64,000 nt of DNA from Holacanthus passer (lineage: Eukaryota > Chordata > Actinopteri > Pomacanthidae), in the NCBI GenBank assembly GCA_025331565.1, contig JAFREQ010000185.1, positions 1 to 64,000 of the forward strand, read 5' to 3'. Below, piece after piece: positions 21,698-33,000 of this stretch. Position numbers and translations under genes: made by a program. Below the pieces are notes generated by a model. It did not search any database. It had not been told where the DNA came from and saw nothing but the letters and a program-made list of their open reading frames with translations. Position 1 is the first letter of the stretch. Each line of letters starts with the position of its first letter.

Positions 21698-22048
21698 TGT
21701 TTTGCAGCTGAATGAGTTAATTGGCACAGAGCATGTGTAGCATTGGTTGTGACACTGCAAGTAAACGACAGGTGTTTTATTTAGCTTATTATTTATTTAT
21801 TTAGCTTTTATTTGGCATTGGCTGAGTGAAATTTGGTTTACAGCTACAGCTGCATCTATGGGCAGTTAGGCATCTGTGACCTGTTCGACTTGTGACATAT
21901 GTAGGCTTTGATAATTTAGGTTTAAAATAGATACAATGTTCAAGCCTTGAACGTTGCAATTATATTTGTGTGACCTTAAAATTGTTGCTGCCACAGGTTC
22001 TCTGTCAGATATAAGAAATAAGGCGGCTGGAAAGTTGAGAGCACGATG

Positions 22049-23617
22049 TAAGATAAGATAAGATAAGATAAGATAAACCTTTATTTATCCCACAGTGGGG
22101 AAATTTGCACTGCACAGCAGCAAGGAGATAGACAAGTTAAATAGTAAAAATGAATATAAACAAGCTGAAAAAAGTATTTACAAATTTAACAAATTTACAC
22201 GAGATTCTTTACAGACATACATGAGAATATGAGATGAATATGATATATATGACCAGTATGGTAGAATTAAAAATGAATTATCAAATATCAAATATCAAAT
22301 ATTGCACTTAAATTTAACGGAATGAGTATTGCACAGCAAATGAAATCTGGCATAAATATACAGACATGAGAAACGAGTATTGCACAGATGTCCAGACGTG
22401 GTGGTGTATTGTCTATAGGGAGCAGTGCTGGTTGTACAGTCTGACAGCTGCAGGAAGAAAAGACCTGCGATATCGCTCCCTCACACACTTCAGGTGAAGC
22501 AGTCTATCGCCAAAGGAGCTCTCCAGAGCTGTTAAAGTGTCTGAGCTGTAAACTGCAGGTGGTGGGAGTCATTCTCCAACATGGATGACAGCTTAGCATC
22601 ATCCTCCTCTCTCCCACCACCTCCACTGGGTCCAGGGGGCAACCCAGTGCAGAGCTGGCCTTCTTGATCAACTTGTCCAGTCTATTCCTGTCCCCCAGTA
22701 CCCAAGTACTTATAAGATGTCACCATCTCAATGTCCATTCCCTGGATGTTCACTGGTGTTGGAGGGGAGTGTGCGCCTGTAGAAATCCACCACCAGTTCT
22801 TTGGTTTTCCCCACGTTGATCTGGAGGCGGTTCCGCTGGCACCAGTCCATAAAGTCCTGTGTCAGTTCTCTGTTTTCCCTGTCGTCCCCATCTGTGATGA
22901 GGCCGACAATGGCAGAGTCATCAGAGAACTTCTGCAGGTGACAGGTTGGTGAGTTGTATGAAAAGTCTGCAATGTAGAGGCTGAAATGGAACGGAGCCAG
23001 GTCCGTTCCCCGCGGGGCCCCCTCAAAACAAATCATGTTGGTTGTACTAAACTACTTTGGTTAGACAAGACTTGTGGGATTTACTCAATAATGCCAGTTG
23101 GAGTTGGAACTACTTAAAAAGATGTACTGCAGACAATCGTGTCTGACACACAGTCCCGTGTCCTCACATACTGTGGAGGGTTGGTGAGGTAGTCCAGAAT
23201 CCAGGATGTGAGGTGCATGTCCACCCCTGTGTTCTCCAGCTTGTCCCCCAGAAGTGCTGGCTGGATGGTGTTGAATGCACTGGAGAAATCAAAAAACATG
23301 ACACAGTGCTCCCAGGTTTCTCCAGGTGAGAGAGGGCTCTGTGCTGGAGGCAGATGATGGCATCATCCACCCCGACGCCAGGCTGGTAGGCAAACTGAAG
23401 TGGGTCCATCGAAGGACCCACCAGGGGGTGGAGATGAGCAAGGACCAGTCGCTCCAGGGTCTTCATCAGGAGGGATGTTAATGCCACCGGCCTGTAGCTG
23501 CTGAGGTCCTTGGGGTGCTGCATCTTGGGGACAGGTACCACGCAGGATGTCTTCCACAGCTGTGGCACCTTCCCCAGCTTCAGGCTCAGGTTGAAGATGT
23601 GCTACACAACCACGCAC
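22049..23617 (-). mobile_element. Rex1-like LINE, 3' part with RT domain
   Basis: Minus-strand frames give LSSYRPVALTSLLMKTLERL, DPLQFAYQPGVGVDDAI, FFDFSSAFNTIQPALLGDKL, WILDYLTNPPQYVRTRDCVS and FSDDSAIVGLITDGD, the RT motifs of Rex1 (active site FSDD for Y/FADD). It ends in a GATAAGATAA pentamer tail with the CCCACTGTGGGATAAATAAA terminus. A 102-bp foreign segment interrupts it at 23023-23124. Confidence 0.85.
23023..23124 (+). repeat. 102-bp direct repeat, copy inside Rex1
   Basis: Starting TCAAAACAAATCATGTTGG and ending ACTACTTAAAAAGATG, it matches 25224-25325 with one visible mismatch and splits the Rex1 frame. Confidence 0.9.
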
Positions 23618-23639
23618 AGCTAGATAAAAGCTTTAAATT

Positions 23640-25220
23640 CTGCAAGCAGGACGTTTTAGTTTTGAGCCTCAACATTAAAAACTAACCATTCATCCTAAGT
23701 TACAGACATTACTGTACAGTAAAATGTTAACAAGCTAAACAAGCTGTAAGCACTGCAGCTCTGATTTACAAAGAGAATTTTTGGATGACAGTACAGAGAA
23801 GTTTCCTTAGTTTTTAAAATGAATTGGATCTGTAAGATTTGCATATTTGAAATGCCAAGAAAGACTGATCTCCTCAAGCTTTATAGACTTAGACACGGCC
23901 ATGGTGGAGAGTTCCTTCCTTGTCTTCACTGTCTGTGAACTCATCTGTCAAGGAGCCATTCTTCTCGTGAAACAGCGACATGTAGAGAAATTTTGTCTTT
24001 CAAGTGTCCATGTTGCTTCTTGTAGAGGACCAGTTTTAAGAAATCTGTTTTCCATCTTCTGTAAGGGAAATGTCGTCCTTATTGAGTAAGAAAGTCACTA
24101 ATTTTCCCAAGAATTAGAAACTCAGCATGATGAATCAGATCTATTTAATACATGCAGCATGGAGAGAAGACCCACAGTGTTCTCTCCAGTCTTCCACAAT
24201 GTTCTGGCTTATATACTATCAGGTAACAACAGGACAGTGACAAGGCATACATCGTGACAGTTGTTAAAACATTTGTTCTCTAAACCAATGACCATTTACT
24301 GTTCCTGTGAACCATTTACCCATCCTTTCCCAGGGGCAGTGACCCTTTGATGTTTGTTATTTATCTAAAAAAATGACCCCCACGCCTATTTTACTTATAT
24401 GGCTTCCTAACCTGTTCTGATCCTGACAAATCTTCACCACTCAGGAACTCCTCTTATCTCACACAGCTGCATATCATAAACATACTCTGCTTTCTCATTC
24501 TCCTTTCTTACTTCCTTCTGGCACAAACAAATGTTTAATTCCCCCACACTTCTCAGCATGATTCAGTGGAAAAAAGGAGAGAGGTGGCTATCTGTTGCCT
24601 GGTGGTGCATCTCAGAGAGAAGGAGGAGGATCTCTTCAAAAAACACTCGGTAGGTAAATCCAGACACTTAAGTTTAAACACACTATACTTGTGTTGCTTT
24701 TGTTTTCAAATATGATAACATAAAAAACTAACATGTTTATTCTGACTAACTTATGCCAGGATGGTGAGTGCCGGATACTGATGAGGTGATGAAGATTGTT
24801 GTCGCCAGCGATGCCATGATGGCTGATCCAGGGTTTCAGTGGGTTGAAATCTGTAACTTTACTGCAATCTTACACACTGTTACTTTTATATTTAATTTTT
24901 GTCCAAATATTGTTGGGCTTGTTCATTTTGTGAACAGGTTGTAGGACAAAAAAACTATTTGACTAAGTGTTTTATAATAAACAGTTTGACCATAAAATAG
25001 TTGCTGTGAGTATATTTATTCTGACTTAGATGAATTAAGTTACTAATACTCAAAAATGTCAATGCAAATTGTTACATCTTTTTTTTTTAAGTAGCATGAA
25101 AGTAAAATAAAGAAGTTGGAATAACTTAAATGAAATAAATTGACAACTTAACATCACCACAACCTCTGACTACAACCTCTGAGTTAAAATTTAGTTAGTT
25201 GAACTTAATTAAGCTCGTAG
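23640..25220. other. Non-coding part of the composite insertion
   Basis: AT-rich with several short frames lacking motifs. Its right end has AACTTAAATGAAATAAATT and similar AT-rich words. No gene is seen. Confidence 0.5.
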
Positions 25221-25223
25221 AGG

Positions 25224-25325
25224 TCAAAACAAATCATGTTGGTTGTACTAAACTACTTTGGTTAGACAAGACTTGTGGGATTTACTCAATATTGCCAGTT
25301 GGAGTTGGAACTACTTAAAAAGATG
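25224..25325 (+). repeat. 102-bp direct repeat, copy near the right end of the insertion
   Basis: Partner of 23023-23124 in the same orientation about 2.2 kb away. It lies in the terminal sequence of the outer element. Confidence 0.9.
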
Positions 25326-25380
25326 CATGCAAATTGTTACCTCAATTTTTCAAAGTTATGCCAGGGTATTTTTTTTAGAG

Positions 25381-25495
25381 TGTTCCATCGGCATGTGAAT
25401 ATGTGTGTGTGGTTAGTGGTGGTAGCCAGTTTCCAATCAGCCACCATGTATGAATATGTGTGAATGGGTGAATGCTGGCTTGCTTTGTCAAAATG
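25381..25495 (+). mobile_element. Right half of the split SINE
   Basis: TTCCATCGGCATGTGAATATG then GTGAATGGGTGAATG continue the SINE interrupted at 20900. Confidence 0.75.
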
Positions 25496-25499
25496 TTTT

Positions 25500-26880
25500 G
25501 GGGGTTTTTCTCCATGTCTCCATGGGTGTTACAGCAGGTGTAATTGATGCGCATGCACCCGGCAGGTAAACATTGCTGTCACATGCTGCTGTGTCAACTG
25601 TGTTTCTCTCCCGTGTCCAGGATAGGTTTCTCCTGGGGGAGACAGTGGAGGTTGATCTAAGCTAACGATACTAACAGGAGCATATCATAGTCACAGCTGT
25701 TAAACTGGCTGTACCAACGTGAAAACATAATTGAATAATATAACATAATAGAATTGTTATAATTTAGGGTGATAATACATTTGAACCAGAGGCATCTGTG
25801 TGGGGTTAAAACCCATGGTCTAAAACTGAAATTCTACTTTTCATGGCTGTAAATGCACGAGGATCTTCTAGGTTTTGCATGACATAAATTCATCAGAGTG
25901 TCATCAGAGGGTGTACACGTACGCTCTGTGCAGACATCCTTGTAACCCCAATTTATTGTGACCGTGCAAACTTATCCAGACTTGTCTATGCGGCCACTAG
26001 GCTACAACAAGATAGAGAATATATCACCAAATTATTTTTTCCAAGCGGATTTCAGAAAGTAGTATAAGGTCACATCTGTCTGTGAGGATCTTCAGGCCAT
26101 AAGATGGACCAAGACCAGCCTCTCCTGCACCTTCATCACATAAAATGAGGGGACAACTGATTGATAGTTGTTGAGACCAGATGGACGTCTCCCACTGCAT
26201 CAATATTTTCTCCTGTTTCAGGCTTGGGCTGAAAGGCTGTTGCAGAATAGCAAACAGCTGGCTGGGACAAAGAACATGTTCAAACGACGTCTTTTCAACG
26301 TCATTTCTGCACGTCATTTCTGCACGTCTAATTTTGGTCCTCTGAAGGTGCAGACTGTTACTCCAGACATCTTTTTTCCGATGTCTAGCGAACGTCCATT
26401 AATGACATCCACAGTACCTCCGTATAGGAGCTAACTGTAGTCCAAATGTGGTCTTCGTGGATGTCCTTTCTACGTCAAATTTAAACTCATTTTAGACATT
26501 GTTTTTATACTGCTTCTAGTTTCTGTGCATAACTGTAGTCCCATTTCAGAAGGTGGCATACTGTCACGTACCCACATACACGATATAGACATGGTCTGCA
26601 CGTCCATCAGACGTACTAATGTTTAGTGGGGAGGGACATACTTGGGTGTCAGCAGGACCATGTTGTGATCAGATTTGCAAAGAGGGGAAGGGCAGCGGCT
26701 TTATATGCATCCTTAGCATTTGCATACACGAGAGGTTCAGGATTTTATTGTCTCTAACAGGGCAGTAGACATTCTAATAAAATGTTGGTAAAATTTGTCT
26801 AGTGATGGCTATGAAAACCATTGGGAAACTGAGTTTGAAGTCTTGCAACAGTTGAGTGAATGACTCCACTCAATCCCTCT
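25500..26880. other. Non-coding stretch with a short GACGTC-rich repeat
   Basis: At 26278-26480 there are recurring ACGTC words (TTTTCAACGTCATTTCTGCACG, with TTTCTGCACGTC doubled), suggesting a transposon terminus or minisatellite. Otherwise nothing is recognised. Confidence 0.5.
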
Positions 26881-26884
26881 TTCC

Positions 26885-27275
26885 TTCTTCTTGATGCTCT
26901 GTATATTGTTTCTGTCTGCCGGAACAGTCCTGAAGCCAAGTACAGTCACACTGTGTTCTGGGAGGTGTGAGTGCAGCCATGTCTCCATGTTAACACGAAT
27001 GCTGCACTCTACAATATTCCCTCTGGTTCTTGATCAATACGCCAAGCTAGTCCATTTTATTGCTCAAGGACCAGACATTCCCCATGATTTTTGCTGGGAC
27101 AGAAGGTTTACATTTCCTCTTCTTTGCTCTCTGCTTAGCTCCAGCTCTGCGACCCTGGCATTGCTTCTGTAGCGTCTCTGGGATTTCAGGCCTCTCTGAA
27201 GGCAGTAGCACTGGTTTACACAAAGCGGTCAGCTGGTTACGTGAGTAAACTATGCCCTCACTCTGCATGGGTCTC
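26885..27275 (-). mobile_element. LINE ORF2 start (endonuclease N-terminus)
   Basis: The minus-strand frame YSRNQLTALCKPVLLPSERP, RRAGAKQRAKKRKCKPSVPA then KIMGNVWSLSNKMD is the characteristic lead into the APE endonuclease of a CR1/Rex1-group LINE. Beyond it the frame is broken by stops. Confidence 0.7.
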
Positions 27276-27279
27276 CATT

Positions 27280-27900
27280 ACAAAGAGTGTAGAATGTAAC
27301 AGTAAAACTACAAGAAAAGTTGTAGAACAAAAGTTGCCATTGCAGCTTAGTCACTGAAATGAATAGTTTTTTTAAAAAACACATAAACAAGAAGACAAAG
27401 TGACAAAATGACAAAAATCAAAACTGACAACTAGAGCTTCTGCAATAGTCTGCCACCCTAACCTCCGGATTTCCAGTGTAACGCGTTCACAGTGAAAAGG
27501 GAAACATGAGAAAATACTGGGGCACAGCTGAGGCCTTGACACATTACAATGGCACTGTTCATTCTAGACACAGATTTAACACTATCATAACCAATAATCA
27601 CACCCACTGCTAAACTACACTCTGACAGAACAACTGACAGCCATGGAAAGCTTAATCGCGTGTCAGCAAGTCAGTTTGTTCAAACTGGAGCTTTCAACTG
27701 CAGCCATGCCGGTGGCCACCATCTCTTGTCAATAAAACAAAGTTACTCTAACACTAATTTACAAGTAAAGAAAACAGAAAAAGTATTTACTGAGAAAAAA
27801 TAATAAAAAATGAGTAAAAAGAGCCAGAAAATGATGTTTTTCTTATATCCTGACCCTGACCAGCACATGAACAAGAACTTTTGATACATCGTTTTATTTC
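27280..27900. other. Non-coding stretch, nothing recognised
   Basis: Unique-looking AT-rich sequence between two retroelement relics. Confidence 0.5.
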
Positions 27901-27904
27901 TTAT

Positions 27905-29160
27905 CTACAGTACAATTCTACAATTCTACAATTTCATTTAGCAGATGCTTTTATCCAAAGCGACGTACATCTGAGAGTAAATACAACACAAGCAAGATAA
28001 GATAAACCTTTATTCGTCCCACAGTGGGGAAATTTGCAAGGATCTAGTCGGGAGAAACAACCTGGAAAAGTGCCATAAAACAAAGTTCAAGTTAGATAGG
28101 GCCTTTGCGTACAGACAGTGAGGAGGGAATACATTATCCATAATAGAATAGAATAGAATATCTTTATTGTCATTGCAATGATACAACGAGATTTCATTCC
28201 TACCAGTCAGTGTGTCATACTAAAACCCTACATAAAAACTATAAAAACCTATAAAAAAATTTTTTTAAAAACACCCCCAAAACATATAAATAGATAGTAA
28301 GATAAACAATTTTAAAAAATTTTTGTTGTTGTATTTTTGTTGGGTTTTTTGTTTGTGTTTTTGTTTTATTGGAGTATGTCAAGTGCCAAGGTGCCAAGAG
28401 CTGGGTCTTTAGTCTTTTCTTAAAGACTGAGAGCAACTCTGCAGATCAAACAGAGTCTGGTAACTCATTCCACCACCGGGGAACCACAGAGGAGAAGAGT
28501 CTGGCTCTCGACCTCGGGCCCTTTTGAGGTGGTTGTATCAGGTGCCTTTTGTTGGCCGAGCGTAGTGAGCGGGAGGGAGTGTAGATCTGAATGAGGGAGT
28601 TCAGGTAGGAGAGAGCCGTTTTTGTTCTAGTTTTTGTAGGTAAGTGTAAGAGTTTTGAATTTGATGCGAGCAGCAACTGGAAGCCAGTGGAGCGATCTGA
28701 ACAGTGACACATGCTGTTTTTGGCTGGTTGAAAACCAGATGTGCTGCTGCATTCTGGATCATCTGCAGAGGTTTGACCGTGCATGTGGGGAGTCCTGCCA
28801 GGAAGGAGCTGCAATAGTCGATGTGTGATATTACGAGAGCCTGTACCAGGAGTTGTGCTGCATGTTCAGACAGGAAGGGTCTGATCTTCCTGATGTTGTA
28901 CAGAGCGAATCGACATGATCGAGCAACCGAGGCCACGTGAGCCTTGAAGGTTAGTTGGTCATCAATCATGACACCCAAGTTTCTGGTGGACTTTGTGGGT
29001 TTGAGTTGGGTTGATTCAAGCTGGATGTTGATTTCGTGTTGTATAGAGGGACTGGCTGGGATGACAAGGAGCTCAGTCAGAGGTTGAGTTGAAGGTGATG
29101 TTTTTTCATCCATGCCGAGATATCTGCATGGCATGATGAGATCTGGGCAGAGACTGTGCG
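27905..29160 (-). mobile_element. L2-like LINE, 3' part, with two secondary insertions
   Basis: The minus-strand frame at 28601-29134 reads QLKPTKSTRNLGVMIDDQLT, SCRFALYNIRKIRPFLSEHA, QALVISHIDYCSSFLAGLP and LQMIQNAAAHLVFN, the C-terminal RT/thumb region of L2. Its tail (TCATTTAGCAGATGCTTTTATCC on plus) ends at 27907. A Rex1-type tail fragment (27996-28042) and a CTTTATTGTCATTGCAATGA element (28141-28380) are inserted in it. Same family as 7081-8595. Confidence 0.85.
28141..28380 (-). mobile_element. Short retroelement tail inserted in L2
   Basis: GAATAGAATAGAATA pentamers followed by TCTTTATTGTCATTGCAATG and AACGAGATTTCATTCC, a common fish retroelement 3' end in reverse orientation, then an A/T-rich run. 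Confidence 0.6.
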
Positions 29161-29825
29161 GTCGTCCGGGGGGGAACGACAGGAAGAGCTGGGTATCATC
29201 ATGTCTTATGTTTTTACAAAATAATGCTTCAGCAGTAATTCAATCATCTTTATGTTTCCTGACACTAAAGCTAAAACAAAGAGACAAACCTGAATAAATA
29301 AAGCAATCTCGATAGTTGAAAACAAACACTGAGTATTAGTACTGTAAGAGGCATAAACTGTTTTCAGTGTCAAATGAAGAGGATTTGTTCAATCTAACAC
29401 CCAAACCTGAAAGTGTTTATGTGTTCAAAATGAACACTAAACCATGTTCACATTGGAAAACTGACTGAGTGACTATACTATGCTAAAGTATAAGCAAAAC
29501 ACTGTTTAGTATAGTGAAAAATAAAACGGCACCACAATTATCCCTAACCTCACAAAACAACAAACACAACAAAGTATTTATAGTTTAATGTTGACAATTA
29601 ATTTCAAATTTAACATGGATCTTAATCCAGACAGAAACTAGAAATTATTTCTGTTTACTCACCTGGATGAACCCTATTTTTTTGAAAGAAAACTGATTTA
29701 AAAACAAGTTCAAATTGCCTTTCTCTGAAACACTATTTATTTGACTAGTGAGAAACAAACTGTAATTATTGTTAGCCTCAGTGATGAGGTCCTCTCTTAT
29801 CCTCCTCTCAGGTCTTTGGGTAGCC

Positions 29826-30028
29826 ATGACGTCTCAGGAGGAGGCATCTTCATTCAGAAGGTTTTTTCAGTATGTGGAGGACAGTGGCCTTCGAACATAT
29901 GATGGTCTGGTGATTCAAAACGCCTCTGACATTGCCAGAGAGAGTGACCGCATTCGCAACCAGACCAACTGGACCTACCTGCAGGAAAAACACCAGAAGA
30001 AGAGACGACAGGAAGAAGCCATCAAGAG
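29826..30028 (+). CDS. nyap2: nyap2 coding exon 1
   Basis: An acceptor (ATCCTCCTCTCAG, ending 29811) precedes the ATG by 14 bases, so upstream exons must be non-coding. It encodes 67 residues and ends AAGAG|GTAGAA in phase 2. Confidence 0.85.
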
Positions 30029-33000
30029 GTAGAAAACATATTAACACATAAAACCTTAAAACTGTGACAACTGATGAATCAAGTCAAGTTCTCATGTCAA
30101 GTTCTTTATTTGTCCTGTGCCCAACAATTATAGATATGCAGTTGTTGGCAATTAAATTCTTGTCCACAGGTTCCCCCCAATAGTGGTCATACAATATGTA
30201 TAAAAAGAAAATCCAACAAGTAAAAATGAGAAGACAGATAATATTGCAAAAGTTAAAATACAGAATAAAATATAATATTTAGTATATAAAATAGAAAAAA
30301 AGAATGCAGTCTTCACTTCAAATACAGGCTATACATATGCATTTTTGTCCTCAAAATATGTATATATTGCGATTTTTTAAAATGTATTCTGTGCATATGA
30401 CTTCTATTTACAGTCACTCCATCCTCAAGAGAAATCCCTCCTCTATTCCGCTTCCTGAGGTTTCTTCCATTTTCCCTCATTAGAGGGTTTTTGGGGGAGT
30501 TTTCTTTTTCTGAATCAAGGGTCGTCTGCTGTAGAGATTGTGAAGCCCCTTAGAGACAAATTGTGATTCTTGATTCTGGGCTATTTAAATAAAATTGATT
30601 TGACAAGAATAAAATAAGATATGATATAATTTTTGTTTGTTTGTTTGTTTTGTTGTTTTTTAAAATCATTTTCTGCATCGTAGATTAACAGAATCAGAAA
30701 TTAACAGAACTGTGAAATAAGGCATATAAAATTATGTGGGAAATAATAAACTGTAGACAAAGTGAAATCTGTTTTATAACTTAGATTCTTCAGTAGCCAC
30801 ATTCTGCTTTGATGACAGCTTTTCACACTGTTGTCATTCTCTCAACCTGCTTCATGAGGTTGTCAGCTGGTTTTCAGTCAGTCATGAAGGAGTTTTCATT
30901 TCTGCAAAGCACTTGTTGACTGTTTTTCCTTCACTCTGCACTCCAAATTAAACTGGCTTCAGGTCTGGTGATTGTGGAGAACAGGTCTTCTGATGCAGCT
31001 TTCCATCACCCTCCTTCTTGGTCAGATAGCCTCACAGAGCCTGGAGGTGTGTTTGGGGTCATAGTGCTGTTGAAAAACAAATGATGGTCCCACAAACCAG
31101 ATGGGACCATGTCACTGCAGAATGCTGTGGTAGCCATGCTCATTCAGCGTTACTTGAATTTTGAATAAATCTCCAACAGTGTCACCAGCAAAGCCCCCAC
31201 GCACCGTCACAGCTCTTCTTCCAGGCTTTATGATGGGAAACACACATGCAGATACCATCGTTCACCTTCTCTGCTCTCACAAAGACACAGCAGTCGGAAC
31301 CAAAAATCTGGACTCATCAGACCAAAGTCCAGATTTTCACTGGTCTTATGTCCATTCCTTGTGCTTCTTGGCCTGAGCAGTTCTTTTCTTGTTGTTGGTC
31401 TCCTTCTCCTTCAAGGTTTCTCTGCAGCAGTTGGACCATGGAGGCCTGATTCACACAGTGAAGTGCGAAGCTTTCATGTGGGCTCTAATCTGAGGTGCTG
31501 TTAGTTTGTGGTCTCTGAGGCTGGTAACTGTGATGAATTTCTCCTCTGCAGCAGAGGGACCTCTTGGTCTTCTTTTCTGGGCTGGTTCTCATCAGAACCA
31601 GTTTCATCAGACCTTTTGATAGTTTTTGTGACTGCAGTTGAAGATACGTTCAAAATTGTTGCATTGACTGACCTTCATGTCTTAAAGCAATGTTGTTTCT
31701 CTGTATATTGCTGAGCGGTTCTTTCCATAATTTGCCAGCTGGAGGTGCCAGTGAATGATCCTAGTGTTCTTGTTGTCCCTGGCTGCGTTGCCCACCAGCT
31801 CCAGGATCTCAGCAGTCAGATACTCCAGGACATGCATCAGACACAATGGAGCCCTGGCACCGACACAGTCCACATAATTGCTCTTACCCAGTAACCTGTG
31901 GACTAGGGAGTCCAGCCAGGGAGGAGTGGGACTTCCCATTTGCTCTGGCTTTGCCTCCGGTTTTTCCCTCTACCAGACATGATCAGTAAAATGTGGTTAT
32001 TGATCAAGCGGGACCCCTGTAAAATGGTGGTGCTCTGACCTTTTTACATCTGCCCTGGATATGACTAGTGGGCAGGGTACTGGCTCAGAAAGGAGTGTAA
32101 AGTGTGTTACCACCATGGCTAGGACAGCTGATGTGCAGGGGATATCTCAACAGGACTTTTCTCAGGTTGAAGTTGTTAAAATTCCCGGCCACATTAAGAG
32201 CAGCCTCAGGCCATGAGGTCTTGGTTCTGTGGATAACTCCATACAGCTCATCCAGAGATTGGTTAGTGTTGGATTGTGGTGGAATGTGTACTTCTGTAAG
32301 AGTCACTGATGTAAACTTGGGGTACATCAGGTTTTAATGGTAAGAATTCCTACAATGAGCTGACTGTTTATTTATCCAGAAGCCATCAATCACACACAGT
32401 GTTGAACCGGGATATTGTATGTTAGGAACATGTTACCGTCACATACAACATTAATTGGAAGATAATACTTTTAATCAACTTTTTTTTTTTTTAAATTGTT
32501 TTCAGATTGTGCATGCACGATGGATATCAGTGAGGCCCACATGGAATTCTCCAATTCTTCTTGACTGAAGCTCTAGCTTTTCTTGTTTTACTGATGTTGG
32601 AACAAACAAGATGTTACTGACATCACTGCCAAGAGAAAAATTAATATAAACAAGGATGTAAAAGCTCAACCGTAGTGCTTCCTGTACCTGTGCCTGATTA
32701 AAACATGTTTTCTTCCACTTGTATGAAGGATACCATACAGCAACATAGAATACAGTGCAGTTGTTGTTGTGACACCTCAGTGTTTGTGGTTTGGTGTTAA
32801 TCAGATTAGTTTTGGTTTGTGACACCAACATGAAGCTCGTGTGTATTTTATAAAGCATTGTGCAATGGTTGATGATTGTATTGTTATGCTAACGTGTTTT
32901 TCTATTGGTCCATCCAGAATTGGTGAAGATGTTGCCATGGCGACAGATGGGGCATACTCCGGGAAGCATTTCAGGATGGGTTTCATGACGATGCCAGCAC

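Larger units (their letters stand above)
20901..25380. mobile_element. 4.48 kb composite insertion inside a SINE
   Basis: This block separates two halves of one SINE and is flanked by TGTT at 20897-20900 and 25381-25384, a probable 4-bp target duplication. It begins TACTTTAAGAAATG and ends TTTTTTTTAGAG. Nested within it are a reversed SINE (21466-21697) and a Rex1 copy (22049-23617). No transposase is visible, and I cannot assign the outer element to a superfamily. Confidence 0.6.
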
